DNA from: Sphagnum magellanicum
Lineage: Eukaryota; Streptophyta; Sphagnopsida; Sphagnales; Sphagnaceae
Direction: 5' to 3'
DNA: 64,000 nucleotides
Assembly (NCBI GenBank): GCA_021904315.1
Contig: CM038908.1
Span: forward strand, 21,038,501-21,102,500
The position numbers and the translations under genes are program-made. Below the pieces are notes generated by a model. It had not been told where the DNA came from. It was given only the letters and a program-made list of their open reading frames with translations, and did not search any database. Shown here piece after piece: positions 50,431 through 60,347 of this stretch; position 1 is the stretch's first letter; the number at the start of each line of letters is the position of its first letter.

Positions 50431-50577
50431 CCATGTCAAGTATGTCAGAGGACGGACGATGCTGACCAAATGCTACTTTGTGACAAATGTAATGGTGGAT
50501 ACCATCTCTTCTGCCTCAAGCCGGAGCTCATTCAAGTTCCCGTCGGCAATTGGTACTGTTCATCATGTTCTCCTACA
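50431..50577 (+). other. PHD finger at the integrase C-terminus
   Basis: The last 50 residues contain CQVC, LLCDKC, YHLFC and WYCSSC in the Cys4-His-Cys3 order of PHD zinc fingers, with the typical hydrophobic-Cys-Asp-x-Cys and final Trp-Tyr-Cys. PHD fingers bind histone H3 tails. Chromoviruses of the same superfamily carry a chromodomain at this place, so by analogy this finger may steer integration to particular chromatin. That role is inferred, not shown. The segment is intact, with no stop. Confidence 0.9.
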
Positions 50578-50622
50578 GCACCTTGATTCCTACTCAGACC
50601 ATGCCATGCTTTTCCCGGCTCA

Positions 50623-50640
50623 GGTCTGGGGGGGGATACA
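50623..50640 (+). promoter_or_regulatory. polypurine tract-like sequence
   Basis: GGTCTGGGGGGGGATACA, 36 bases after the polyprotein stop, is where plus-strand priming would occur. The next bases, TGAGAATTTCATCTCA, could be an LTR start with a TGAGA/TCTCA inverted repeat, but they do not match the sequence at 41826. Confidence 0.5.
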
Positions 50641-51769
50641 TGAGAATTTCATCTCAGCCTCCCTTGTGCATTGTGTATATATGTGTGTGCATGCATCTCT
50701 TTGATTAGTTTCTACCTTTAATTGGTTTTAGGCTGTTTTGTTTAGTAGAGTTTCCTGCGGATTCACACCTTTATGACACTGTATGTCACGACACTACACG
50801 TCACGACAAAACTTTGCACACATATGCAAACAATTTCTATCCTAAAACAAAAGAATAATGTTGTGCATGCACGCCAAAGTTCATACACACACATACACAC
50901 ATACATGCAATATGTTTCCAACATTTATTACTTCAAAAGAATAATGTCATGTAACCTCAATTACTTAGAGAACCACATTCATTTCCATGACCTTCAAGGT
51001 TTCAATGCATAGCCTTATTTTCCCATTTTCATCTAAGAAGAAATTGAACCCAAATTCCTTGAATTGTTCCCTCCCCTAATGTTGTTTTTTTCCTCCTATT
51101 TTTCTATTCCTTCCATATGGTCCTTTCCATAATGTTTCAAATCTTCCTTCTTTGCTCCTATCATTTCTTGTTTATTTGAGTAGTTATAATTAATTGTTTA
51201 TTATTGGTAATGTGATATTTAAGTTTAAAGCTATGTCTTCTTGTTTGGTTGCCATCAAGGTGGCTATCCTTCTGGTTGGTAATCGCTACTTGCAAAAAAT
51301 GAATATTTTCCATAGAAATTTTAATAATTCACAACTTCCAATTGTGAATATTTGAACTCCAATTTGAATATTTGAAGGGCCTACCTTATAACCCTTGGAA
51401 AGAACTTTCCAAAGTTGTTTTAAACATCTCAATCGAAACTAATTTGACCTCTGAAAATGACAAAAACATGAAGTTTGGCAATTAATTTTGACTATTTCAA
51501 TTGGCAATTTGGTAGGTGATTTCAATTAGTCACTTTCAAAAAGCAATTTGAGTGATCTTTTTATTAGTGATTAGTTATGTAATAAAGGTAACTTTGTTGC
51601 CCAACTTATAAACTTCAAGATTAATTATTCCTTCTACTACTAATAATTTTTTCACCTATTATAATACAATGTAAATGTGATAATCCCTCTTTTGATTATT
51701 ATTTTTAAATATTAAATCCCAATGTCTAAACATATGTAGCAACCATTCATGGATTAGTTGTTGGTTTTA
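50641..51769. other. downstream flank of retrotransposon, no gene
   Basis: AT-rich, with CACACA-rich patches at 50880-50910. No LTR copy, tRNA or protein gene was recognised. Confidence 0.4.
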
Positions 51770-52251
51770 GTGATTTTATTGGAGAGAAAAAACCATCTTT
51801 GGTGTTGACACATCTATAAAAAAATATTCACATGCACTTGTTGTTGGGGAACTATCTTTGTTCAAGAGGTTATTTGTAATTCCTACTACATGTGTTAATC
51901 CCCTAGTTTGGTGACACAATCATGAAACTCAATTTCCAAACATTGGTTTCCTTGTCAAACAAATCTTGGGTATTTTGAGGTCACAAATTGAAATTGAATG
52001 TGTGTTTAGTTTTGCTAATGTTTGATGAAATCAGGCCAACCTTTATAAAAAGAGAACACCCAAGAAAGGAAGAAAAAAAGATACAAGGAGCAAGTGTGTT
52101 GATAGCTTTAATACATTGTAGGTTACAAGTGGAAAACTTAGATTACATCTTCGCTATAGTGAAGAATTGGTTCAATGACCCTTGTTTGAATCCTAAACAT
52201 CATATGGATTTGATTGAATTTATGGAAGTTGAAAATTTATTGGCTAAATAA
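51770..52251 (+). pseudogene. hAT transposase remnant, C-terminal part (hAT3)
   Basis: KYSHALVVGELSLFKRL, then NPLVW and HNHETQFPNIGFLVKQILGI with RSQIEIECVFSF, is the hAT dimerisation region, and the tail IVKNWFNDPCLN follows after a frameshift. Stop at 52249-52251. It completes the transposase begun at 39050-40720. Confidence 0.75.
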
Positions 52252-54233
52252 AATTATAACTTGGTTGAGGAATTAAATTATTTTGAATGATTGGAAGTAA
52301 ACAATGATTAGGTTTGGCAAGGTGAGATCACAATTTTTTTGTTGTTTTGTTGTTTTTATTTAAGGTTGCTAGAATGTAAATGACAATTTGCATTATGTTC
52401 ACACATGGCTTACTTGTGGAGTTCATTAACAAGAAGGATGATGGGTTTTGGTTGTGTTGTGTTGGGTCGGGCGTTTTCATGTTTTTATGTGAGGTGTATG
52501 TGGGGTGTGGTTAGGACATGAAGCTTGTGATGCATGGGGCAGAGTTCCTGAAAAAATTGAAGTTCAACTCCCCCACAAGTTAGTGGTTTTGTAGAATTTT
52601 CCATGGACATTTGTTGTAGTTCACTTGTTCCTTATGTAAGACTTTGAGATGTTGGATTGTAGTTGGCACTCTTGGTCTAACAACAAGAACATTCCTAAGG
52701 ATCAAAAGATTACCTTGCAAGTTGCTGGATTTTTAAAGGTAAGAAACTACTAATGTAGGCTTTACATATTGAAGCAATGTCCATGGGAAGTGTGTGATTG
52801 TGAAAATTAGGATGAACTTTCAAAATTTATCCTCAAGCTTTCTACATATTCTTTAGTTAGTTTGAGTTTGTAAATTGGCAAATCCATATTTGCCGAATGA
52901 AAAAATATGAACATGAATATATATGTCTTAACATGAACATTGTTATTTTGTTATGCATATCCTTCTATGATCCTTGTCATTAGGTCATGGGTAAGTACAT
53001 AGACACTTGTGATTCAACAATAAAGATGAGCAATGTTTCAATCAATCCAAGAACCAAATCATACCACCATGAAGCTTTAGATCTTATGAACTTGGTCCTA
53101 GTCTGCAAAGCACTCAGAGAAATTTTCCTGGTGATTTTGGAGGCACCTCATATCTGGGAATGACATCCCTCCTCACCCAGAAACAAGAAAGAATCTTACA
53201 CCTATAAGTAGGCGTAAGCTCCCTTGCACTCATAAGGAATAGGCATAAGAACCCCTCCCCTCCTACACTGGCCCCATTTCACTCTTTGAAATGTCTGCTC
53301 ACGGCTGATGCATGAGTATGTCAGGTGAGACACCGTTGATTTACACTACACAAAAAAATCTCAAACTGCAACCATAATTTGAAACTGAAACCTTGGAATT
53401 CAGACCATGCTTTCTTGTTGTTGTAGTGATAAATTTCTTGAATCATGGATTTCTATCACTTGGAAATAGTTTCTCAACTATGGCACACAACAACCTCCAG
53501 CTTTTCAACCACCATCAGCTTGTGTGAGCTTGCCAACAAAACTCTCACCAATCCATATAGTGAAACCATTTAACACATACATACTAACTCATGAGTCTAC
53601 AAATTCCCAGTAAAAGCAGAAGAACCTCCTGCTTTTCAACCATCACCTGGTTTGAGCTTTGCCAACAAAAAACTATCAAACCCATCCTGTCTGAAACCGT
53701 TATAAAAAACTGTCTAGCACCAAAAAAATAAATTGCAAACAGCATGAACAACACTAATCCTCCAAGAAAAAAACTTGCAGAAAAGCAGGGAAAATCTTAA
53801 GTCACAACAAGTGTGCACTGACTCTCTTGAGGGAATCACAAGGTACAGATGCAGAACCAAAATAACCAAAATGGTCTGAGGAGTAGAAAAATTTTTATTG
53901 AGTTCCATGTAATCTCTTCATTTTGTTTGATGTACAACCCTCATCTTTAGAGGAGATAGAGAACCTGAGGAGATAGAAAACACACCTATAAAGAGACTGC
54001 AGCATGACTCAAAAACATATACTGCATCTCTGCAGAAGTCGATTACCTAAAGATGTTCTCAAAATGGAAGAAGGAGAAGAATAGGTTAGTTTGATGTCAA
54101 TTGCAAAAATTGTGTGACAACTGCCTGAAGCTGTTGTTGTTCCAAACCTCAGGCAGTGGCAGCTTCTGAAAGAAAGTAATGGGATGCCCATTCTCCCCCT
54201 CTGCAGGAATGGAAAAGCATTTGAGAGAGAGCC
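52252..54233. other. intergenic DNA with a short direct repeat
   Basis: A segment with CCTCCxGCTTTTCAACCA, TTTGAGCTTTGCCAACAAAA and CTGAAACCxTT occurs at about 53487-53570 and again at 53626-53700. No gene is seen; the right end may be the 3' UTR of the small minus-strand gene. Confidence 0.45.
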
Positions 54234-54712
54234 TCAATATCTTGGAGCAAAGAGAAGTGTCTCAAAAGAATTGGGTCCATTGTAGTGTCGGGTAGTAGAG
54301 CCACAGCCTGCCTTCATCATCTCAGTTTTTGGGTTTGGGGTGGCACAGCAACCTTCCTTGCAGCCTAACACTTCTGAAATGGAAATCTGCAGAAAAAAAT
54401 TCCACAATCATCAGTTTTTCATCTTCTTCTTTCCCAGAGAAAGAAAGAAGGAAACAGATGGATTCCAATACAAAAAGTTTTGCATTCCTTAGTATCAAGG
54501 AGGGAGAAACCACAAAAACGATCAAAGTACTCCTGAAAAAACCTAAAGTGAGGAAAACGGGAAACTACAAAGACCTAAAGAAGGAAAACTGCAATTACCT
54601 TAAAGGCATCTCCGGGAGAGCTGTGAAAGTGCAACACACGGGCTTCATAGCTACAGAGGACCCCAATAGCAGCAGCGGCAGCAGCTCCTGCAAGAGCTCC
54701 ATAGAGGGCCAT
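54234..54712 (-). CDS. probable two-exon gene for an 88-residue small protein
   Basis: Exon 1 is 54712-54599 (38 codons), ending in a good donor AAG|GTAATT. Exon 2 is 54386-54234, starting after a T-rich tract and CTGCAG, and ends in TGA (50 codons). The joint is phase 0 and the frame stays open throughout. The N-terminus (MALYGALAGAAAAAAIGVLC) is a hydrophobic Ala/Gly segment that could be a signal anchor or membrane helix. The second half has four Cys, including GCKEGCC, and ends ETLLFAPRY. I do not recognise the family. It is followed on the same strand by T-rich DNA and preceded by a CpG-rich stretch. Supporting evidence is the agreement of splice sites, frame and composition; the 217-residue ORF on the opposite strand looks like its shadow. 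Confidence 0.5.
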
Positions 54713-55189
54713 ATCTGTCCTCCGCGATCAATCGATCGATCTCAGTCGACAAACCTTCTCCTCCGCAAAACTCCACAACCGTTTTCTTTCCTTCACTCCA
54801 AAAGTAGTAGAAACAGTTACGGCGCCGTCCCCCTCCCCCTGAACAAAACCCGTTCCCAATCCTTTACTCCAAAAAACTCAACCACTTCACAGCGGAAACG
54901 ACGGACATGCTCAAAGAGAAGGACACAAAATCCCCTCCACTCTTCCCACAAAACACACCTCACTACCTCCGACAATTCTTGACTGCAAAATCCACAACCT
55001 CAAAGACAACAAAGACAACGCATATTTCTTTCCTTCCTTCCTCCAGCAATATAAACCCGTTGTATAATCAGGAAAAAAAACAAAAAACCAAGCAAACAAA
55101 CAACCACCAGAGGCGTTTACAACAACATCAAACGGAAATCCCGGCCTCGGTTTCTCGAGTGAGAGGCAAAGTTGGCGGAAAGGCCGACA

Positions 55190-55440
55190 TGACGGCACTA
55201 TAAACGGATGCGTGCCCGCGACAGCCACACGCAACGAGGGCGAGCGGGTGGGGACGACGCGACGCAACGCAACGCTCTCAAAGCGCAAGTTCCGAGAGTT
55301 CTGTTTGGCCTTGGAACCCGGCGCACGCTAACGCGAGTGGGATCGACGGAAAAGGACGGTCGGACGGTAAATGTGGTACCCACCAGTTTTGTCCGGGTCC
55401 TCCTTTTGAAGAGAACCTCCGGGTCCCGGATTTGACATTA
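55190..55440. promoter_or_regulatory. CpG-rich stretch upstream of the small gene
   Basis: CG dinucleotides are dense here (for example GCGACAGCCACACGCAACGA and GGGACGACGCGACGCAACGC), unlike the flanking AT-rich DNA. It lies 0.5 kb upstream of the minus-strand start codon and ends just before the hAT2 terminus. It could be an unmethylated promoter region. Confidence 0.35.
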
Positions 55441-55874
55441 TCACATTTATTGCCGGCGGGGGTTCGAACCAGTGTTGGGCGGGTTTCAGTTTTTAAGACC
55501 CAGCGGGTCCGGGTTTCAGGAGCTTTTTCAGATACCTGACCCAGTTCCCCCTTTTCTTTTCTTTTTTAAAATTGTTTAACAGACCCGGGGAGGGTTTCAA
55601 AAAATTGACAAACAAAAATTTCAGCCATGTTTCAAAGTGCCAGTTCTCAAACAGTTCGTACCAGCCGGTTCTCAAACACAATTCTTAAACAACGGGTATC
55701 AAATTTTCTGTTTTTTCAAAAAAGAAAAAATTTCCAAAATCTTAATTTTTTTTCCCAAAAATATTTTAAATGAAAAATTTAAAAACTCTCCAAAAAATTT
55801 ACTAGTCCAAAAGTTCATTTTAATTTTTTTTCCAAAAAAATAAAAATGAAAATTAAATAAATTGTGCAAAATTT

Positions 55875-57860
55875 TTACAAGTCCAAGAATTCATCATGTT
55901 CAAAAGAACCTTCAAATTTTTCTAAGTCATCCTCAAAATCTAAATCCTTTTCAATTAACTCTACTAAATTGGAAAGTGGTTTACAATCAATTCTAAAATC
56001 ATTTGGCCAACTTTTTCTCACAAATATCAACTTTTTTATTACAAATGACATCATTTCAAGTTTGTAAGTATTTTTGCTAAAGAAAAAATCCTTTCAGTCT
56101 CAATTTATGATTCAACAATCCCTAGGATTTGGTGCACCAAAAAAACAACAGTAGCAAACATGGTTTGGTGCTTTGCTCACCATTGAAAAAGGCACTTGAT
56201 ATCCTTGGAAACCGCTTGGTAACATCTAAATATCAACATTTCCCTAGTGATAAGTTCTATCAATGGTTCACTTGGGCTAGGAATTTGTTCAAAAATATCC
56301 AGATCACAATTTGCATTTGTTGTTTGACATGCATGACCAACTTCATATTTTACAATTGGATGTAAACAATGATAGCATTTTAAAAGCATAGGATATAATG
56401 TTCGTTTATCATATTCTTCAACAATATTCACCCCCCTTTCCACCCCTTTTTCACAACCAATAAATGAAGAAACTAGATGAAGGCTTTTAAATATGGGGTC
56501 TAAGATTAAACATAACATGTTATGAGATTTTTTCTTTTCAAATTTTCTTTTAAAAAAAGGAAAGATTCTAAAACATCACAAACCTTCTTCTTAATATTGG
56601 TAACAAACAAAGATAATTCAAAGGCAATTCCGTAATCATCATCAATCAAATTTACTTGGGGAGGTGGGTATGTAACTTCTTCCTTGATTTTTAAGCACAT
56701 GATAATGGCATATTGCAATGCATCATATAGTAACCAATGGCTACTAAATTGGTTCAAAACACATGCACCCACAATAGGATAAAAACAATCAACAATTATA
56801 TGAGATATGTGCCAAGTAAGAAGAGGGGGCACCCTACCACTAATTTTGACATTACTCTACATGTTGTAGCAAAGAATGATAGCATCTTTGAATTGCAAGG
56901 CCTCTTGGAACATAATGATTTTATTTGCAAGCTTGTAATAAATAATCAAATGTCAAATATCTATCAAAGCAACATTTTTCAATAACAAAAAAAATTAAAT
57001 AAAAAGGAAGAAAAAGTAATTTATGCAAGATAAAAAAACTCACCTTGTATTCAACTTTTTGGGGTGAATATTAGAATTTAAACATGCCTTGTTCCATTTT
57101 TGTCTACCTTTTATCAACTTGTTAGGCCAAGTTATATTTTTTTGTAGATCTAATTAGGCAAAGTTGATTGAATAAACCAAACATTTTTGCAAACCTTTTC
57201 ATTAGTTGTAGCATACTAAAATGTTTTAGGAAAGACATGCCCAAAACAAGTGCCCTAAAAATTTTCATCTAAACCTAAAACTTCACATTTGATTAGTGAT
57301 TTTAATGTAGTTGTCATCGCATTTAAATTTGACCCTTCATATTTCACATATGCAATTTTTTTCTCAATCTAAATTAATCTAACAATTTTGTTAAATTAAT
57401 AACCAAGGCTTGCATAGTAGTTTCTATTGTTTCAAATAACGCAATGATCACTTGTTTAGGCTGCCAATCAAAACCTAAAAAGTTAATCACAAGTGCAAAA
57501 AGATCATGTGTTCCCTTAGACATCCATAAGTCAAAACTTGTTGCAAATATACAATTTCCCAATTTTGGCAAAACGTGTATTTGTTTCGTTTTTTCCACCA
57601 ATTTAGGTAATATCCTATTAAAAAATATTTTCTAGAAAGGAAGACAATTTGAAGTCATAAATGTAAAATTAAACGTTCACACCAAACATTTTCCACAAAT
57701 TGTAAAGGTAGTTGATTTTTTACAATTAAAGGACTTAAATCTTGAAAAAAATCTTTAAATCAGACCCGAGCTTAAGCTTGGGTAAACTATTGTTCATCAT
57801 CCTTTTTGAAAGGATCTTCAACAAAAAAATAAAATAGATATTACACTTCTTGTAACATTC
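55875..57860 (-). pseudogene. hAT transposase remnant of hAT2
   Basis: Minus-strand pieces in order are FATSFDLWMSKGTHDLFALV with NFLGFDWQPKQVI (57560-57440), HWLLYDALQYAIIMCLKIKE (56750-56690), MLCLILDPIFKSLHLVSSFI with GCEKGVERGVNIVEEYDKRT (56518-56400), and the dimerisation region with QILGI and ERIFSLAK (56130-56080). The end TAA is at 55877-55875. The spacing and the DIFEQ motif match hAT1. Multiple stops and frameshifts make it inactive. The N-terminal BED-type region beyond 57860 is not recognisable. Confidence 0.82.
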
Positions 57861-59289
57861 TATCTTTTTTTTGTTGTCTCTTTAAAGATATCATGTATTT
57901 AATTAATTTCGAACTTTTGAAAAGTACAAAATTAACAAATGACCATTTGGAGATTCAAAATTTGGAAAAAAAACTTTAATTTGGGGACTAGGTCATATGA
58001 TGCAACAATAAAAATGAATAATGTTTTGCCCCATTAAATGATCCAAAAATATTTATTTCCAATGTTTTGTCCAGAAACTTGATCCTAACCATCAAATTTG
58101 AAAAGTTCAAAATTAACAATTTAATCCAAAATCAATTAAATACATGTTAAATCCTCTTATTACAACATTTACTTCATCTTCAAACAAATATTGGAAACAA
58201 AGTAAATGTTATAATAAGAGGATCTCAAGTCGCATGATCATTATCCACATGTTTTTTCAAGGCCGTTATAACATATGTTTTATAATATGTTATCAATCCT
58301 TTTTTTTTTCAACTATTCATATTACTAACATGCACAAAATTATTATTACAAAGCAAACATCTCATAACTTGAGGATTTCTAGGATCGACTTCTTTATCAT
58401 CATTTACACAATAAAATGTTCAACAAATTACATTCCTATCATGACTTCTCCATATTTTTCTACGTATGCAATATTAAAGGTTTCTTTCCATTTCATTAAG
58501 AACTTGTCTTTTTGCATTAGCCTATTCCATTATGTTTTGTTATGTCTGAAAGTTAGCATAAAAAAATCATTTACATTCATTTTCATCATCAATTTTCATC
58601 ACATTTCATTTTGACTTGATTCCATTTCTTCAAAGAAATTTAAAAAATTGGTGGAAAAATTATAAATAAGTACAAATTTTACCACAATTATGGGTCTTGA
58701 TTTTAATTATCCAATCTACCCAAAAAAAACATCAAACAAAAATTACTACCAATTTAAAACATTAAGGCAATATTAGTAATTTACCCAAAGAACATCAAAC
58801 AAAAATTACAAATGAAGTAATTACAAGCATTTAAAAGATTATCAAAGGATTATTGAATGATTTTTGAAGTAAAAGATGTGTAAAAACAAAAATTAAAACC
58901 ATTAGTAAAAAGTGTGGGTGTAGTTCACTAGTCTTCGTTCACTAAACCAGTGAATTCCCTACTTTCCAACTAATCCCCATTTATTGAAATTAGTGAATTC
59001 ATTCAAAATCTAGTGAAATCACTTGGCGTACAGGGACACCTTTTGTTGTAGTGAATTTTAATGTGAAAATGTCTTTGCAAATGTTCACCTAACTCCTACA
59101 CATGACAAAATATACATAATATGTTTATTAAAAAAATTTGAAAACAAAAAAACCTAAAAACACATACAATAAAAAACTTTGGAAACTAACATTTCAAATA
59201 AATAAAATGCAAAAAAAATTAAAATTAATACATTTAATGTGGAATTGAAAAAGAAGCTCCCAATTTCCAACCTACATATTTGCAAAGAA

Positions 59290-59830
59290 AGTGCAAGGGA
59301 AAATACAAATATGGAAACTCAACAAACACCAATAGAGCACAACAAGGAACATTGACAAACAAGAACAAAACATAACAAGGAGCACTAATGAACATTAGGG
59401 TTAGAGAGGTATGAGAGGTGAAGCATTAACAAGGACCAATAGACCTTAGCAAGGAACACCAATGAACATAAACAAAGCATAGCAAGCAACACCGACACAC
59501 CAATGAGCACTAGCAAATCTCAAAAAGGAACACCAATAAACACCAACAAAGTACAATGAGGAGCGCCAACATGCCGAATGCTAATGAATACTAATAGTCC
59601 ACAACAAATAACATCAACAAACACCAATGGAACACCAAGGAGTGCCAACAAGCACCAATAGAACACCAAAGAGCACCAACGAACACCAACAAAGAGCAAT
59701 TCAAAAATCCCCAACGAGAACCAACATAGCACAACAAGGAGCCCCGACAAGCATTAATAGACCACAACAATGAATGTCCATGAGCACCACCAAATCACAA
59801 CAATGAGCACCGGCAAAACATGGCAAAAAA
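59290..59830 (-). repeat. internal degenerate repeat of hAT2
   Basis: Units such as CAACAAGGAGCACCAACAAAC and CACCAATAGAACACCAA repeat on the plus strand. On the transposase strand this is GTTGGTG-rich leader sequence, comparable in position to the pyrimidine-rich repeat of hAT1. Confidence 0.55.
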
Positions 59831-60347
59831 AGCCAATGAACACCAAGAGAGCAAGGCAAGAAAGCTTTTCAAAATACCAATAGAACATAACAAGCTAATG
59901 TTAATTGCTACAACGACTAAACAAGCAAAAAACAAGAACTTAAGCTTTAAGCTTCATGCTTTGGAGCTACTAATCACCCTATTTTATATGGAAAAGGAAA
60001 AAAGAAAAAAAGGTGGCAACTTTGCCTTTGCAACACCATTGGAAACCCCCAAAAAAATATTTAAAGAAAACCTTACTTACCACAAGCAACTCCCATAGTA
60101 AATGACACTTTTACTAATTGTTGACACCCTAACACTACTAATTTTTTATACCTTGACAAGGTATCCAAAAAACTTGTAAAATGAAAGGGTTTCAAGAGGG
60201 TGGTTATCAACTAGTGAGAACTTCTAAATGAGTTTCAAAAAGGGCATCATGTTTAATGATACCCTAAGGGATTCAAGGTGAAAACTGGCTTGAAACCATG
60301 TCCAATTCTCACCTCTTTTCTGATACATGCCCAACATTGGTTTGAAT

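Larger units (their letters stand above)
43177..50586 (+). pseudogene. gag-PR-DNMT-RT-RNH-INT-PHD polyprotein, interrupted by stops
   Basis: From ATG 43177 to TGA 50584-50586 one frame runs for 2,470 codons without a frameshift. In-frame stops occur at 43222, 43714, 43927, 46396, 46786, 47002, 47008, 47839, 48571 and 48964. Gag ends with two CCHC knuckles (44353-44394 with Tyr for the first Cys; 44419-44460 intact). The protease has LLDTSAQP (Asp at 45679). RT has YIDD at 48214-48225 and RNase H starts with HTDWS at 48658. Integrase has an HHCC finger (49339-49455) and D,D,E at 49540, 49720 and 49825. The putative GPY/F-like linker (50205-50400) precedes the PHD finger. Gag and pol in one frame implies a single translation product cut by the protease. 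This copy cannot make it. Confidence 0.9.
41826..50640 (+). mobile_element. Ty3/gypsy-type LTR retrotransposon with DNA methyltransferase and PHD finger
   Basis: Domain order is gag, protease, C5-DNA methyltransferase, reverse transcriptase, RNase H, integrase, PHD finger. RT and RNase H before integrase is the Ty3/gypsy order. A polypurine-like tract, GGTCTGGGGGGGGATACA, follows the stop codon at 50623-50640. The 5' boundary is a putative LTR at 41826; no 3' LTR copy is found before the hAT fragment at 51770, so the 3' end is lost or rearranged. The insertion lies between the two halves of the hAT3 transposase. Extra methyltransferase domains are not part of ordinary gypsy elements. Confidence 0.88.
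55470..60339 (-). mobile_element. complete hAT-type DNA transposon (hAT2)
   Basis: The left end reads CAGTGTTGGGCGGGTTTCAG and the inverted right end reads CAATGTTGGGCATGTATCAG, both like the hAT1 ends. Flanking octamers are GTTCGAAC (55462-55469) and GTTTGAAT (60340-60347), a target duplication aged by two C/T changes. The decayed transposase inside is on the minus strand and is clearly related to that of hAT1, so the two are members of one family. Length is 4,870 bp. Confidence 0.85.

Noticed and set aside
54329..54982. 217-residue plus-strand ORF
   Set aside because: It is low-complexity (Ser, Lys, Thr), has no recognisable domain, and lies antisense to the better-supported two-exon minus-strand gene.
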